Assembly: GCA_018432235.1 (NCBI GenBank)
Contig: JAHDLO010000022.1
Span: forward strand, 1-64,000
Reading direction: 5' to 3'
Origin: Clostridiaceae bacterium
Lineage (GTDB): Bacteria > Bacillota > Clostridia > Peptostreptococcales > Natronincolaceae
DNA: 64,000 bases
Shown: positions 16,070 through 24,603 of the stretch, one piece after another
Layout of the letters: each line of letters begins with the position of its first letter
How positions within the stretch are numbered: position 1 is the stretch's first letter
The notes under the pieces: generated by a model
The model's input: the letters and a program-made list of their open reading frames with translations, nothing else
Databases searched by the model: none
What the model was told of the DNA's origin: nothing
Position numbers and translations under genes: made by a program

Positions 16070-17800
16070 TTACAAATTGTTTTGGGCGAGGTTAAGCCTT
16101 TTGTAAAGACCCTCCTGCTGTATGAGCTCTTGGTGGTTACCCCTCTGAACAATCCTGCCATCCTCCAACACCAAAATCATGTCGGCATTTTGAATGGTGG
16201 AAAGCCTATGGGCAATTGCCACTATGGTTCGGGTACCTGCCAAATCGGCTATAGCTCTTTGAATTTCCCTTTCGGTTTCAACGTCTACAGAGGCCGTGGC
16301 TTCATCCAATATTATAATAGGTGCCTTCCTAAGAATTGCCCTGGCGATGGCAATTCTCTGCTTTTGCCCTCCCGATAGACGTATCCCCCTTTCCCCAACC
16401 TTAGTGTCGTATTGCTGGGGCATATCCATGATATTATCGTGGATTCTGGCGGCCTTAGCAGCAGCCACAATGTCCTCGAAGGAGGCTCTGGGGTCTGCAT
16501 AGCCTATATTATCTAATATGGTACCGTTAAAAAGAAAGGTATCCTGTAGCACCGGTGCGATATTTGCCCTTAGGCTATCAAGAACTACTTCCCTGATATC
16601 CTTGTTGTCAATCTTCACACTACCAGCTGTGGGATCATAAAACCTTGATATCAATTGGGTTAAGGTGGTTTTACCTACGCCGGTGGGGCCTACTAAAGCC
16701 ACCATTTCGCCGGGCCGACAGGCAAAGCTGATGTCCTTTAAAATAGGCATATCCTTTTCGTATTGAAAATCAACAGCTTCAAATTCAATACTACCCTTCA
16801 CCTCTCTAAGGGTAACGGCATCAGGGGAGCACTTTATTTCTGTAGGGGTGTCTAAAATCTCCATAACCCTTTCAGCACCAGCATAGGCCTGCTGCACCTC
16901 CTCAAGTAGTCTTGCCATTCCCGAAATAGGTGTATAAAACAAGGAAAGATACAACAGAAAGGCCAGGATATCCGAAATCGTCAATTGTCCATTGTAAGCC
17001 AGTATTCCCCCCACCCCTATTACGATAACTGTGCCAATGGAGGAGAGGAATTCCACCGTAGGATGAAATACCGCACTGAGATTTAAGGCATGCAGCATGG
17101 CCGTTGTAAAGACTTGTGCCTGCTGGGAGACTGCTGTGGCTTCTTCTGCCTCCTTGCCAAAGGCCTGTATTTCATGAATACCGGAGAAGTTATCCTGAAG
17201 CTTTGAATTTAGCTCTGCCTGGGCCCTCTGTGAAATCTTGAAATTAGGTCGGACCTTATGGGCAAATAGCCAGCCGGCAATCAGGATTAATGGAATAGGA
17301 ATACAGGTCAGCAGTGCCAGCCGAACATTAATGCTAAGGAGTATGAGCATAACCCCAACCACCGTAACTACATTGGTCATAATTTCAGGGATAATATGGG
17401 CATATAAAAGCTCAAAGGTGGCTGTGTCATTGACTACACGACTCATTAAATCTCCGGTTTGCTTGTTGCTGAAGAAACCCATAGACAAGCTTTGAATGTG
17501 GTTGTATACTCTTACTCTCATTTCCTCAACGAGGTTCCAAGCTGCCTTATGGGCCAGATAATTGCTTAAATAACGAAAGACAATTTTAATAAGATATAAA
17601 GTGATTAAAATAGCAGTTAATTGAAGAATTTTTCTGCTGGTGTTATCGGTTATCCCATCCTCGATAAGTGAGGTCATCGAGGCTAAAAGCTTAGGGGCAG
17701 CCAAATTGATTAGGGTCATTGCTAGAGTGGAAAGGATGGCGATAATATAAAGGGTTCGGTATTTAATGGCATCCCTTCCAAGTCTCCATAAAAGCTTCAT
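16070..17800 (-). CDS. ABC exporter, fused membrane and ATPase domains (MsbA/LmrA type)
   Basis: 576 residues: six membrane segments in the first 300 residues, then an ATPase with Walker A GPTGVGKTTL, Q-loop PVLQDTFLF, signature LSGGQKQR, Walker B IIILDEATASVD and H-loop AHRLSTI. All catalytic residues are present, so it may work as a homodimer. RBS GAGGAGG before ATG. Stands alone, without an adjacent regulator. Exports lipids, peptides or drugs; substrate not predictable. Confidence 0.9.
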   Translation of the reverse strand: MKLLWRLGRDAIKYRTLYIIAILSTLAMTLINLAAPKLLASMTSLIEDGITDNTSRKILQLTAILITLYLIKIVFRYLSNYLAHKAAWNLVEEMRVRVYNHIQSLSMGFFSNKQTGDLMSRVVNDTATFELLYAHIIPEIMTNVVTVVGVMLILLSINVRLALLTCIPIPLILIAGWLFAHKVRPNFKISQRAQAELNSKLQDNFSGIHEIQAFGKEAEEATAVSQQAQVFTTAMLHALNLSAVFHPTVEFLSSIGTVIVIGVGGILAYNGQLTISDILAFLLYLSLFYTPISGMARLLEEVQQAYAGAERVMEILDTPTEIKCSPDAVTLREVKGSIEFEAVDFQYEKDMPILKDISFACRPGEMVALVGPTGVGKTTLTQLISRFYDPTAGSVKIDNKDIREVVLDSLRANIAPVLQDTFLFNGTILDNIGYADPRASFEDIVAAAKAARIHDNIMDMPQQYDTKVGERGIRLSGGQKQRIAIARAILRKAPIIILDEATASVDVETEREIQRAIADLAGTRTIVAIAHRLSTIQNADMILVLEDGRIVQRGNHQELIQQEGLYKRLNLAQNNL

Positions 17801-18054
17801 TGGTCATTCCTCCTCTGGTGGTATTTTGCATCAAAATAAAGCATACAACTGTTACGCTGTTTTATTAATAGATGCAATATACTGATGTTATAACCATATT
17901 TTAGCATAGATTTAATAAAAAGTCCTTATTACTGTTGTTTCCTTCACCTTTAAGCAAGTAGGGCGTTTAAGTTTATTTTTTGAAATAAGACAAGCTGTTG
18001 TCATATTATATTGCTATAATATAAAAAAGAGTAAAGGAATGAGGAGGGGTCGTT

Positions 18055-18678
18055 ATGAAGCAGGAATGGAAAAAGCATGAAAAAAATTTATACATACCGA
18101 AGGAGACACCGATGCTGCTGGAGGTGCCAGAGTTTAAGTTTTTCACTTTGGAGGGCCGTGGCAATCCAAATACTGATGCTTTTGCTGAAGAGATAGGCGT
18201 GCTTTATTCCCTTGCCTATGGCATAAAAATGCTGCCTAAGAAGGGAATTGCTCCCGATGGGTATTTTGATTATACCGTATATCCTCTGGAGGGCATATGG
18301 AGCTTATCGGAGGAGGCAATATTATCTGGCGTATTTGACAAGGAGCAGCTGGTATATAAAATAATGATCAGGCAGCCGGATTTTGTGTCGGAGGATTTGG
18401 CGGAGAAGGTGCGGCATGAGGTGGCAAATAAAAAACCCAATCCCCTATATGCAAAGGTGAAATTTGAGGCTATAGAGGATGGGCTGTCAGTTCAAATGCT
18501 ACATATCGGCTCATATGATGATGAACCCAGGAGCTTTGAGAAAATGAAGGAATTTTGCAGGGAAAACCACCTGATACAATGGGACCTACGGCATAGAGAA
18601 ATATATATATCAGATGCACGCAAAACGGCTGCTGAAAAGCTGAAGACCACCTTGAGATATTTTGTTAAAAGGGGCTGA
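18055..18678 (+). CDS. GyrI-like small-molecule-binding domain protein
   Basis: 207 residues. The pattern (EVPEFKFFTLEGRGNPN, then FDYTVYPLEGIW, later MLHIGSYDDEPRSFEKM and a final HREIYISD) matches the stand-alone GyrI/SbmC superfamily proteins of Firmicutes. These fold as the ligand domain of BmrR-type regulators without a DNA-binding domain; a few hydrolyse cyclopropanoid toxins. RBS GAGGAGGGG six bases before ATG. TATAAT lies near 18017, but no strong -35 was seen. Confidence 0.82.
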   Translation: MKQEWKKHEKNLYIPKETPMLLEVPEFKFFTLEGRGNPNTDAFAEEIGVLYSLAYGIKMLPKKGIAPDGYFDYTVYPLEGIWSLSEEAILSGVFDKEQLVYKIMIRQPDFVSEDLAEKVRHEVANKKPNPLYAKVKFEAIEDGLSVQMLHIGSYDDEPRSFEKMKEFCRENHLIQWDLRHREIYISDARKTAAEKLKTTLRYFVKRG

Positions 18679-18797
18679 TTAATGAATCGCTGTATTCTCC
18701 ATGCCTAAAACCTTCAGTATGTTATAATAGCGGGTATTTTTGTTGTTTTCACTCAATAGCTGAAGGGCTTTACTATTCATATTTCACATCTATTAGA

Positions 18798-18826
18798 TTG
18801 ACTAAATATATCTATAGGGATATAAT
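18798..18826 (+). promoter_or_regulatory. sigma-A promoter
   Basis: TTGACT (18798-18803), 17-base spacer, TATAAT (18821-18826), about 55 bases before the nitroreductase start. Confidence 0.75.
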
Positions 18827-18881
18827 TCTGATTATCAAAGAATTGCAATTGGTGGTATGAAAACCTGAAGGAGGAATTAGA

Positions 18882-19412
18882 ATGCTGGATATGTTAATGA
18901 AAAGAAGAAGCATTAGGCTTTATCAGGAGAAAAAGGTTGAGGAGGAAAAGGTACAGCAATTGATTAAGGCTGCATTATTATCCCCCACAGCAAAGAATAT
19001 TCAACCGTGGGAATTTCTAGTGGTGACGGATGAAGGGCTTCTGGAGGAGCTTTCTAAGTCTAAGAATTCAGGCAGTGGCTTTATGAAGAATGCACCACTG
19101 GGAATCATGGTGATTGGTGACAGCAGCAAGACGGATGTATGGATAGAGGACACTGCCATAGCCTCGACGGTGATATTACTAGCGGCTGAAGCAATGGGTC
19201 TGGGAGCCTGCTGGGTACAAATAAGAGAAAGAAAGCATAATGATGAGGTTACGGCTGAGGCATACATAAAGAAGCTCTTAAACCTTCCTGAAAACAAAAG
19301 GGTGGAGGCCATCATATCAATAGGCTATCCTGCAGAGGAGAAGGCTCCTCATAAGGATGAGGAGTTAAAATACGACAGGGTGTATTATAATCAATATCCA
19401 GAGGGGCTGTAA
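18882..19412 (+). CDS. nitroreductase family protein
   Basis: 176 residues. RRSIRLY near the start and PTAKNIQPWEFLVV give the FMN-binding arginine/asparagine pattern; GLGACWVQIRER and IISIGYPAEE complete the family signature. A cytoplasmic FMN enzyme using NAD(P)H; in vivo substrate unknown. AAGGAGG precedes ATG. Own promoter upstream and shared bidirectional terminator downstream. Confidence 0.88.
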   Translation: MLDMLMKRRSIRLYQEKKVEEEKVQQLIKAALLSPTAKNIQPWEFLVVTDEGLLEELSKSKNSGSGFMKNAPLGIMVIGDSSKTDVWIEDTAIASTVILLAAEAMGLGACWVQIRERKHNDEVTAEAYIKKLLNLPENKRVEAIISIGYPAEEKAPHKDEELKYDRVYYNQYPEGL

Positions 19413-19433
19413 GCACATAAAACAGATAAATAA

Positions 19434-19461
19434 AAGGTACCTCATTGGAGATACCTTTTTT
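19434..19461. terminator. bidirectional terminator
   Basis: AAGGTACCTC-attg-GAGATACCTT hairpin flanked by A and T runs, between convergent genes. Confidence 0.75.
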
Positions 19462-19643
19462 TATCTGTTTTTTTCAGGCTCGTAGGAGTCCTCCTCATAG
19501 TCAAAATCAAAGCTCTTCATGGTTCCCTTTGTGGTAAAGGCCTTGGCCTTATCATTGCTTTTATTTAAATTTTTAAGTCGATTATAGTCATCCTCCTCGT
19601 AGTCAAAATCACGGGAGAATAGCTTAAAGGTTTTATTGTTCAT
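19461..19643 (-). CDS. small acidic protein with two FDYEED repeats
   Basis: 60 residues. The motif FDYEED-x-Y occurs twice (near residues 13-20 and 49-56), separated by a Lys/Asn-rich linker. AGGAGCTGATATTC before ATG is a good ribosome site, which supports a real gene. No membrane segment, no cysteine. The family was not recognised. The acidic-aromatic repeat may be a short binding motif or a metal/phosphate-binding patch. Confidence 0.55.
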   Translation of the reverse strand: MNNKTFKLFSRDFDYEEDDYNRLKNLNKSNDKAKAFTTKGTMKSFDFDYEEDSYEPEKNR

Positions 19644-19816
19644 GAATATCAGCTCCTAATAATTAATTGCTGTCAGCAGGATATCTACAATAGTATTCTA
19701 ACATATACATTACGTCATAATCCAACAATATTTTAATGTGAATATTAACGCAATGGGAGGAGATTATACTTGAAAATAGAAGTATTTATTAAAATTCCGG
19801 AATACAAGGAGGCGCC

Positions 19817-20305
19817 ATGGATAAACAGGAGATGGTATATCAAAGGCTTGAGGAGCTTAAGGTAGAATACAGCGTTACCAAGCATAGTGCTGTCTATACA
19901 ATTGAAGAGATGGAGGCACAGGGCATACATAGGGAGGGGGATGTCGTAAAAAACCTTTTTCTGAGGGATGCCAAGGGCAAGAGGCATTTTTTGATTGTTT
20001 TGGACAAGGACAAAAAGGCGGATTTGGAGGGAATTCGCCAGCAAGTTGGGTCTACAGCCCTAAGCTTTGCATCGGAGGAACGCCTGCAGAAATACCTTCG
20101 TCTAAGCAAAGGGGCAGTATCACCCCTTGGCCTTTTAAATGATAATGAAGTAATGGTGGAGGTTTTTTTCGACAAGGCTTTAGTCGGTAAGGAGAAGCTG
20201 GGGGTACACCCTAACGACAACACCGCCACCGTTTGGATTTCCTTCGACAGCCTCAAACGTGTTTTAGAGGAAAGTGGACACAGTATTAAATACATATCGA
20301 TCTAG
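19817..20305 (+). CDS. YbaK/ProX-type aminoacyl-tRNA deacylase
   Basis: 162 residues, the length of stand-alone ProXp/PrdX proteins. It starts VYQRLEELKVEYSVTKHSAVYTIEEME, and contains KNLFLRDAKGKRHFLIVLD with the conserved lysine, then GAVSPLGLLND. Members hydrolyse mischarged Ala-tRNA(Pro) or related species. PrdX-type copies occur in proline-fermenting Clostridia, but no proline reductase genes are in this window. The TAG stop is the start of a family 2 repeat remnant (TAGTACC). Confidence 0.85.
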   Translation: MDKQEMVYQRLEELKVEYSVTKHSAVYTIEEMEAQGIHREGDVVKNLFLRDAKGKRHFLIVLDKDKKADLEGIRQQVGSTALSFASEERLQKYLRLSKGAVSPLGLLNDNEVMVEVFFDKALVGKEKLGVHPNDNTATVWISFDSLKRVLEESGHSIKYISI

Positions 20306-20359
20306 TACCTAACATCCTTTAAAAACATCGCAACCATCAATTGACGCAGGATGCTAGTA
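20303..20359 (+). repeat. possible MITE family 2 remnant
   Basis: Begins CTAGTACCTaaCATC at the stop codon of the deacylase gene and ends GACGCAGGATGCTAGTA. The ends resemble the TAGTACCTTGCGTCA terminus of the 22520-22677 element; the middle is lost. Confidence 0.4.
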
Positions 20360-20378
20360 AAAAAGGAGGAAAATAAAA

Positions 20379-20945
20379 ATGGATTATTTAATTAAACCGT
20401 TAACACCTCAGATGGCAAATACCTTTGCAGATTATTTAGGAGGGCTGGATTTTGGACATGCTCCCCATTGGGCCACCTGCTACTGCATGTTTTATCATCT
20501 TGCCTGTTCTCATGAGGAATGGCAGAACAGAAAAGGGCCGGAGAATCGAGCTGAGGCCATCGCAGGTATTAGCTCAGGTAAAATGAAGGGCTACTTGGCC
20601 TTTGATGGGGATAAATGCATAGGCTGGTGTAATGCCAATGATGCTGCCAGCTATGTCAGACTAAAAAACGAGCTGGAGCCTGTTATAAAGGAGAAAAAAG
20701 TCGGCAGCACCATATGCTATGTCATACATCCGGACTACAGGGGACAGGGGTTAGCTAGGCAGCTTTTGAAGGTCGCCATCGAGGATTTTCGTAAGGAAGG
20801 CTATGAAGCAGTACTAAGCCTACCGGTGGATGCAAGTATGGATGCACAAAAGCACTATAGGGGAACAGTAAACATGTATAAGCAGCAGGGCTTTAGGGAA
20901 ATACAAAGACATGGGGATGTCTGTGTTATGTGGCTAGAGCTATAA
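20379..20945 (+). CDS. GNAT family N-acetyltransferase
   Basis: 188 residues. The acetyl-CoA loop is VIHPDYRGQGLARQLLKVAIEDF and the end is YKQQGFREIQRHGDVCVMW. The N-terminal part is unusually rich in Cys/His/Trp (ATCYCMFYHLACSHEEW), a feature of one GNAT subfamily in Firmicutes. Aminoglycoside or small-molecule acetylation is possible; substrate unknown. AAAAAGGAGG before ATG. Confidence 0.85.
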   Translation: MDYLIKPLTPQMANTFADYLGGLDFGHAPHWATCYCMFYHLACSHEEWQNRKGPENRAEAIAGISSGKMKGYLAFDGDKCIGWCNANDAASYVRLKNELEPVIKEKKVGSTICYVIHPDYRGQGLARQLLKVAIEDFRKEGYEAVLSLPVDASMDAQKHYRGTVNMYKQQGFREIQRHGDVCVMWLEL

Positions 20946-20964
20946 TAGGAAAAGGTGGAATAAA

Positions 20965-22194
20965 ATGCTTAGAAAATCAATGGTATATATGCTAACACTG
21001 GCTATGCTTTTCTTAGCTGGAGGCTGCTCTGAAAGAGGGCAGGAGCCTTCACAGGAGGTGCCGGAGGAAAAGCCTCCGGTAGAGGAGCCGGTGGAGGAGA
21101 GAGATATAATAAAGGATAAGATAGAGGCTATGTCCCTAGAGGAGAAAATAGGTCAATTGGTGGTTGTAGGAATAGAAGGCACCACAATTGATGAGACGGC
21201 AGCGGGCTTTATAACGGAGGGCAATGTAGGGGGCGTCATATTATTTGGAAGAAATGTCGAAAATACTACGCAGCTACTGAAGTTGATTAACTCATTAAAG
21301 GAAGCCAATGCCGATAAAACTCCTCTGTTTATAGCCGTTGACGAGGAGGGGGGAAGGGTAAGCAGATTACCTTCTGAATTTACAAAGCTCCCTACCGCCA
21401 AGAGGGTAGGTGACAGAGGCAGGGAGGAGGCCGCCTATAGTATTGGTGGCGCAATTGCCGGTGCCTTAAAGGCCTTTGGCTATAATATGGACTTTGCTCC
21501 GGTGCTAGATATCAATAGCAACCCTAAGAACCCCGTTATAGGGGACAGGGCCTTCGGCATTGAGGCTGAAGCAGTCAGTGAGATGGGAATCGCCACCATG
21601 AGGGGACTTGCTGACCAGGGGGTTATAGCAGTTGTAAAGCACTTCCCAGGTCATGGCGATACCGCTGTAGATTCTCATATCAGCCTGCCGGTGGTCAATA
21701 AGACGCTGGAGGAGCTTAGGCAGCTGGAGCTGATTCCCTTTAAAAAGGCGATAGAAGAAGGCGTGGACACAGTTATGGTTGCCCATATTCAATATAATAA
21801 AATAGACCCCGATGCACCGGCTACCCTTTCCAGTAAGATACTAACCGATCTTTTGCGAAAGGAGATGGGCTTTGAAGGGGTGATTATTACCGATGACCTA
21901 ACAATGGGGGCAATAATAGAAAATCATGATATCGGTGAAGCGGCAATAACCGCCATCAATGCAGGAAGCGATATTGTATTGTCCTGCCATGGCTATGAAA
22001 ATAGTCAAATGGTACTGGAGGCTTTAAAAAATGCGGTGGCTGAGAATCGCATTTCTACTGAAGGGCTGGAGGAAAGCGTCTATAGAATATTGAAGCTGAA
22101 GGATAAATATAAACTCAACAACGATAGTATAGATAAGGTGGATATCGATAAGATCAACTCAGAAATAAAGGCGGCAATGGATAAGCTTAAGTAG
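20965..22194 (+). CDS. nagZ: beta-N-acetylhexosaminidase lipoprotein (GH3)
   Basis: 409 residues. Signal peptide with lipobox LAGGC (Cys near residue 21), a Pro/Glu-rich linker, then a glycoside hydrolase family 3 domain. VDEEGGRVSRLP, NMDFAPVLDIN, VKHFPGHGDTAVDSH (the NagZ Asp-His general acid/base loop) and IITDDLTMGAI (nucleophile Asp) are visible. It would be tethered outside the membrane and release GlcNAc from muropeptides in cell-wall recycling. Confidence 0.93.
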   Translation: MLRKSMVYMLTLAMLFLAGGCSERGQEPSQEVPEEKPPVEEPVEERDIIKDKIEAMSLEEKIGQLVVVGIEGTTIDETAAGFITEGNVGGVILFGRNVENTTQLLKLINSLKEANADKTPLFIAVDEEGGRVSRLPSEFTKLPTAKRVGDRGREEAAYSIGGAIAGALKAFGYNMDFAPVLDINSNPKNPVIGDRAFGIEAEAVSEMGIATMRGLADQGVIAVVKHFPGHGDTAVDSHISLPVVNKTLEELRQLELIPFKKAIEEGVDTVMVAHIQYNKIDPDAPATLSSKILTDLLRKEMGFEGVIITDDLTMGAIIENHDIGEAAITAINAGSDIVLSCHGYENSQMVLEALKNAVAENRISTEGLEESVYRILKLKDKYKLNNDSIDKVDIDKINSEIKAAMDKLK

Positions 22195-22257
22195 TTGCAT
22201 ATATATTAAAAATATTGTATGAATAAAAAATATTAAATAAACTTAATAATTTTAGTG

Positions 22258-22286
22258 TTGACATACATATTCTGCCATATTATATT
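22258..22286 (+). promoter_or_regulatory. promoter of the ykkC-class leader
   Basis: TTGACA (22258-22263), 17 bases, TATATT (22281-22286). Confidence 0.75.
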
Positions 22287-22302
22287 AATATATAACCTTT
22301 GA

Positions 22303-22437
22303 GAGTGTATCTAGGGTTCCGGCAAATCATTTTGCGACAGGTCCGAGCGATACAGGATATAAGTCTACACTTTCGGATTAAAAGCCCGGAGGAGGAGTCT
22401 CAAGCATGAGACGCTTCTTCTGGGCTTTATTTTTATA
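22303..22437 (+). ncRNA. ykkC-class riboswitch with terminator
   Basis: The conserved elements of the ykkC family are in order: CTAGGGTTCCG (22310-22320), GGTCCGAGCG (about 22340-22349) and AAAAGCCCGG (about 22380-22389). The last element is also the 5' arm of a strong terminator (AAAGCCC...GGGCTTT, about 22380-22427, then T-rich), so ligand binding should prevent termination (ON switch). ykkC RNAs sense guanidine, ppGpp, PRPP or (d)ADP depending on subtype; the subtype cannot be assigned by eye. The next gene is the ABC-2 operon, 378 bases on. Confidence 0.85.
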
Positions 22438-22440
22438 TCT

Positions 22441-22783
22441 GAGGAAATTGCATAACACCATGATAGTGTAGATATATCTTAGTTTATACAAAGTTAAAAG
22501 TTTATCGCGCATTGCCTAGTACCTTGCGTCATTTGAAAGTTGAGATAAATCCCGTGGAGAATTTTCCTGTAGCAAGGCGGAGGAAGAAGGAATATCCAGC
22601 TATATTGCGACTGACGACAACGCAGCAACAGGGAAATTATACCGGGAGTTATCCAATATTTTAAGTGATGCAAGGCACTAGGGCTAATCACATTTAAAAA
22701 TTATACAGTTTAGCCCGTGGGGCACTAAGCAGGAAACTTTTGACTTTGTATAAACCTGCATCAACCTTTATTATGCAATTTCC
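22441..22783 (+). mobile_element. MITE family 1, copy B, interrupted by family 2
   Basis: Ends GAGGAAATTGCATA (22441) and TATGCAATTTCC (about 22783); inner arms GTTTATACAAAGTTAAAAG (22482) and CTTTTGACTTTGTATAAAC (to 22755). A 158-bp element of another family is inserted at 22520-22677 in the conserved GCCTAGGGCTAAT sequence. The copy lies between the riboswitch terminator and the ABC operon, so the operon mRNA would carry it. Confidence 0.85.
22520..22677 (+). mobile_element. MITE family 2, intact nested copy
   Basis: 158 bases with terminal inverted repeats TACCTTGCGTCATTT and AAGTGATGCAAGGCA. It is flanked by the 4-base duplication CTAG (22516-22519 and 22678-22681). Removing the insert and one CTAG restores the GCCTAGGGCTAAT seen in copies C and D of family 1. 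No coding capacity. A conserved core GCGACTGACGACA lies at 22607-22619. Confidence 0.85.
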
Positions 22784-22814
22784 TAATCTAATATTGGCAA
22801 AAGGAGGTAGAAAA

Positions 22815-23813
22815 ATGAAGATAATTACAGTGGAAAATCTCAACAAAAGCTTTAGGGTAAAGACAAAGGAGCAGGGGCTAAGGGGGAGCTTAAAGGCCAT
22901 GCTTTCTCCCACCTATCGAGAAGTGCAAGCCGTCAAGGATATTTCCCTGGAGGTGGATAAGGGCGAGGTTCTGGCCTTTATCGGACCCAATGGTGCAGGA
23001 AAGTCAACAACCATTAAGATGCTGACGGGAATATTACAGCCCACCTCCGGTGACATCAGGGTGTTGGGCCTTAATCCAGCCATCGACAGAAGAAAGCTGT
23101 CCTACAGCATCGGCACGGTTTTCGGTCAGAAATCTCAGCTATGGTTTCATCTGCCTCCCATCGACAGCTTCAATCTATTGGGCAGGATATACGAGATGGA
23201 GACAAAAGCTTTAAGTAGGCGAATCGCATATTTAACTGAGATTTTTGAAATAGAGGAGCTTTTAGATATCCCAGTAAGGAAGCTTTCCTTGGGGCAGAGA
23301 ATTCGCTGTGAAATAGCCGCTTCCTTGCTCCATAGTCCAGAAATTGTTTTTTTAGATGAGCCTACCATAGGCTTGGATGTGGTGGTTAAGCAGAAAATCA
23401 GGGATTTGATCAAAACCCTCAGCAAAGAATCCCAGACCACCATTTTTCTTACCTCCCATGATGCCGGTGATATTGAGCAGCTATGCAAAAGAGCCATAAT
23501 CATTAATCATGGTCAAATCGTACTGAATGAATCGGTTAAAAACCTGAAATATAATTATATGAATCAAAAGGTGATCGACATTAAGTATAGTGATGAGGTG
23601 TCGGTTGAGGGGCTGGCGCTGAAGGTACTGAAAAGCAAGGGCTATGCCATAAAGGTTGAGGTGGATAGCTCCGACTGTGATATTGACACTGTCGTATCTA
23701 ATCTGATGAAGCTGGGTAAGGTAGTGGATATTACAATATCTGATCCACCCCTTGAAGAAATTATCTCAGGTATATATCAGCATAACAGCATTGGCGGTGA
23801 TGGCCTTGCGTAG
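22815..23813 (+). CDS. ABC transporter ATP-binding protein (ABC-2 exporter type)
   Basis: About 333 residues. Walker A GPNGAGKSTT, signature LSLGQRIRCEIA (S-L-G-Q), Walker B IVFLDEPTIGLDV, H-loop LTSHD. The early segment FRVKTKEQGLRGSLKAML is typical of ATPases that pair with two DUF990-type permeases. AAGGAGG lies seven bases before ATG 22815; an upstream in-frame extension reads out of the MITE and is rejected. First gene of a three-gene operon under the ykkC-class switch. Confidence 0.9.
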   Translation: MKIITVENLNKSFRVKTKEQGLRGSLKAMLSPTYREVQAVKDISLEVDKGEVLAFIGPNGAGKSTTIKMLTGILQPTSGDIRVLGLNPAIDRRKLSYSIGTVFGQKSQLWFHLPPIDSFNLLGRIYEMETKALSRRIAYLTEIFEIEELLDIPVRKLSLGQRIRCEIAASLLHSPEIVFLDEPTIGLDVVVKQKIRDLIKTLSKESQTTIFLTSHDAGDIEQLCKRAIIINHGQIVLNESVKNLKYNYMNQKVIDIKYSDEVSVEGLALKVLKSKGYAIKVEVDSSDCDIDTVVSNLMKLGKVVDITISDPPLEEIISGIYQHNSIGGDGLA

Positions 23814-24603
23814 CTTAAATAAATATTTTTATACCTTCAAGATCAGTATATCCAACAATCTTGTATATGCCTGGAATCTGTTGGCCCGTACTATATTCTT
23901 TGTATTTATCGTGTTTGTCATGCTGCTGCTTTGGAAAAACATATACGGTCAGAAGGGTGAAATTATAGCAGGCTTCAGCTTAAACCAGATGATTTGGTAT
24001 TTAACGATTGCAGAAATGATAAGCCTTTCAAGATCAAATATCTTTTCTGAGGTCTCGGAGGAGGTGAAGAAGGGGAATATTGCCTACACCATCAATAAGC
24101 CCTATAGCTATGTATTTTACTGCTTTTCAAACTCTATGGGGGAGATTGCTGTCAGACTATTGACAAATATCATTACAGCTTTGGTGATAGGAATGATTTA
24201 TGTAGGGCCGCTGACGGGCTTCAAGGTAATCCATTTACCAATGGTAATCATAACAGTGCTGCTGGGGATATGCATAAATTTCTTTATCTATATGCTACTG
24301 GCGCTATCGGCTTTTTGGCTGGAGGAAAATACGGCATTGACATGGATTTATTCAAAGCTGGTGTTTACACTGGGGGGAATGCTGATACCCCTAGAGCTGT
24401 TTCCTGATTGGCTTGAAAAGATATCGAGGCATCTACCCTTTGCCTATGTCACCTATGCCCCTGCAAAGCTGGCGGTGGCCTATAGCTCATCAGGCTTTAT
24501 CAATACGCTTGTTTATCAGCTGGGCTATCTTGGATTTTTTATAGCAGTATCTCTGCTGGTATTCAGAAGGGGGGTCAAGGCGTTAAATGTTAATGGAGGC
24601 TAA
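23800..24603 (+). CDS. ABC-2 type permease 1 (DUF990-like)
   Basis: About 267 residues, six membrane segments. The start is placed at ATG 23800 because related permeases begin a few residues before the first amphipathic segment (here LNKYFYTFKISISNN); a TTG at 23752 would overlap the ATPase gene by 62 bases. Contains the typical EEVKKGNIAYTINKPYSYVFYCF loop. Partner of the next permease. Confidence 0.82.
   Translation: MALRSLNKYFYTFKISISNNLVYAWNLLARTIFFVFIVFVMLLLWKNIYGQKGEIIAGFSLNQMIWYLTIAEMISLSRSNIFSEVSEEVKKGNIAYTINKPYSYVFYCFSNSMGEIAVRLLTNIITALVIGMIYVGPLTGFKVIHLPMVIITVLLGICINFFIYMLLALSAFWLEENTALTWIYSKLVFTLGGMLIPLELFPDWLEKISRHLPFAYVTYAPAKLAVAYSSSGFINTLVYQLGYLGFFIAVSLLVFRRGVKALNVNGG

Noticed and set aside
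22740..22814. N-terminal extension of the ABC ATPase into the MITE
   Set aside because: The extension is encoded by the MITE end, has no homology to ATPases, and a perfect ribosome site precedes ATG 22815.
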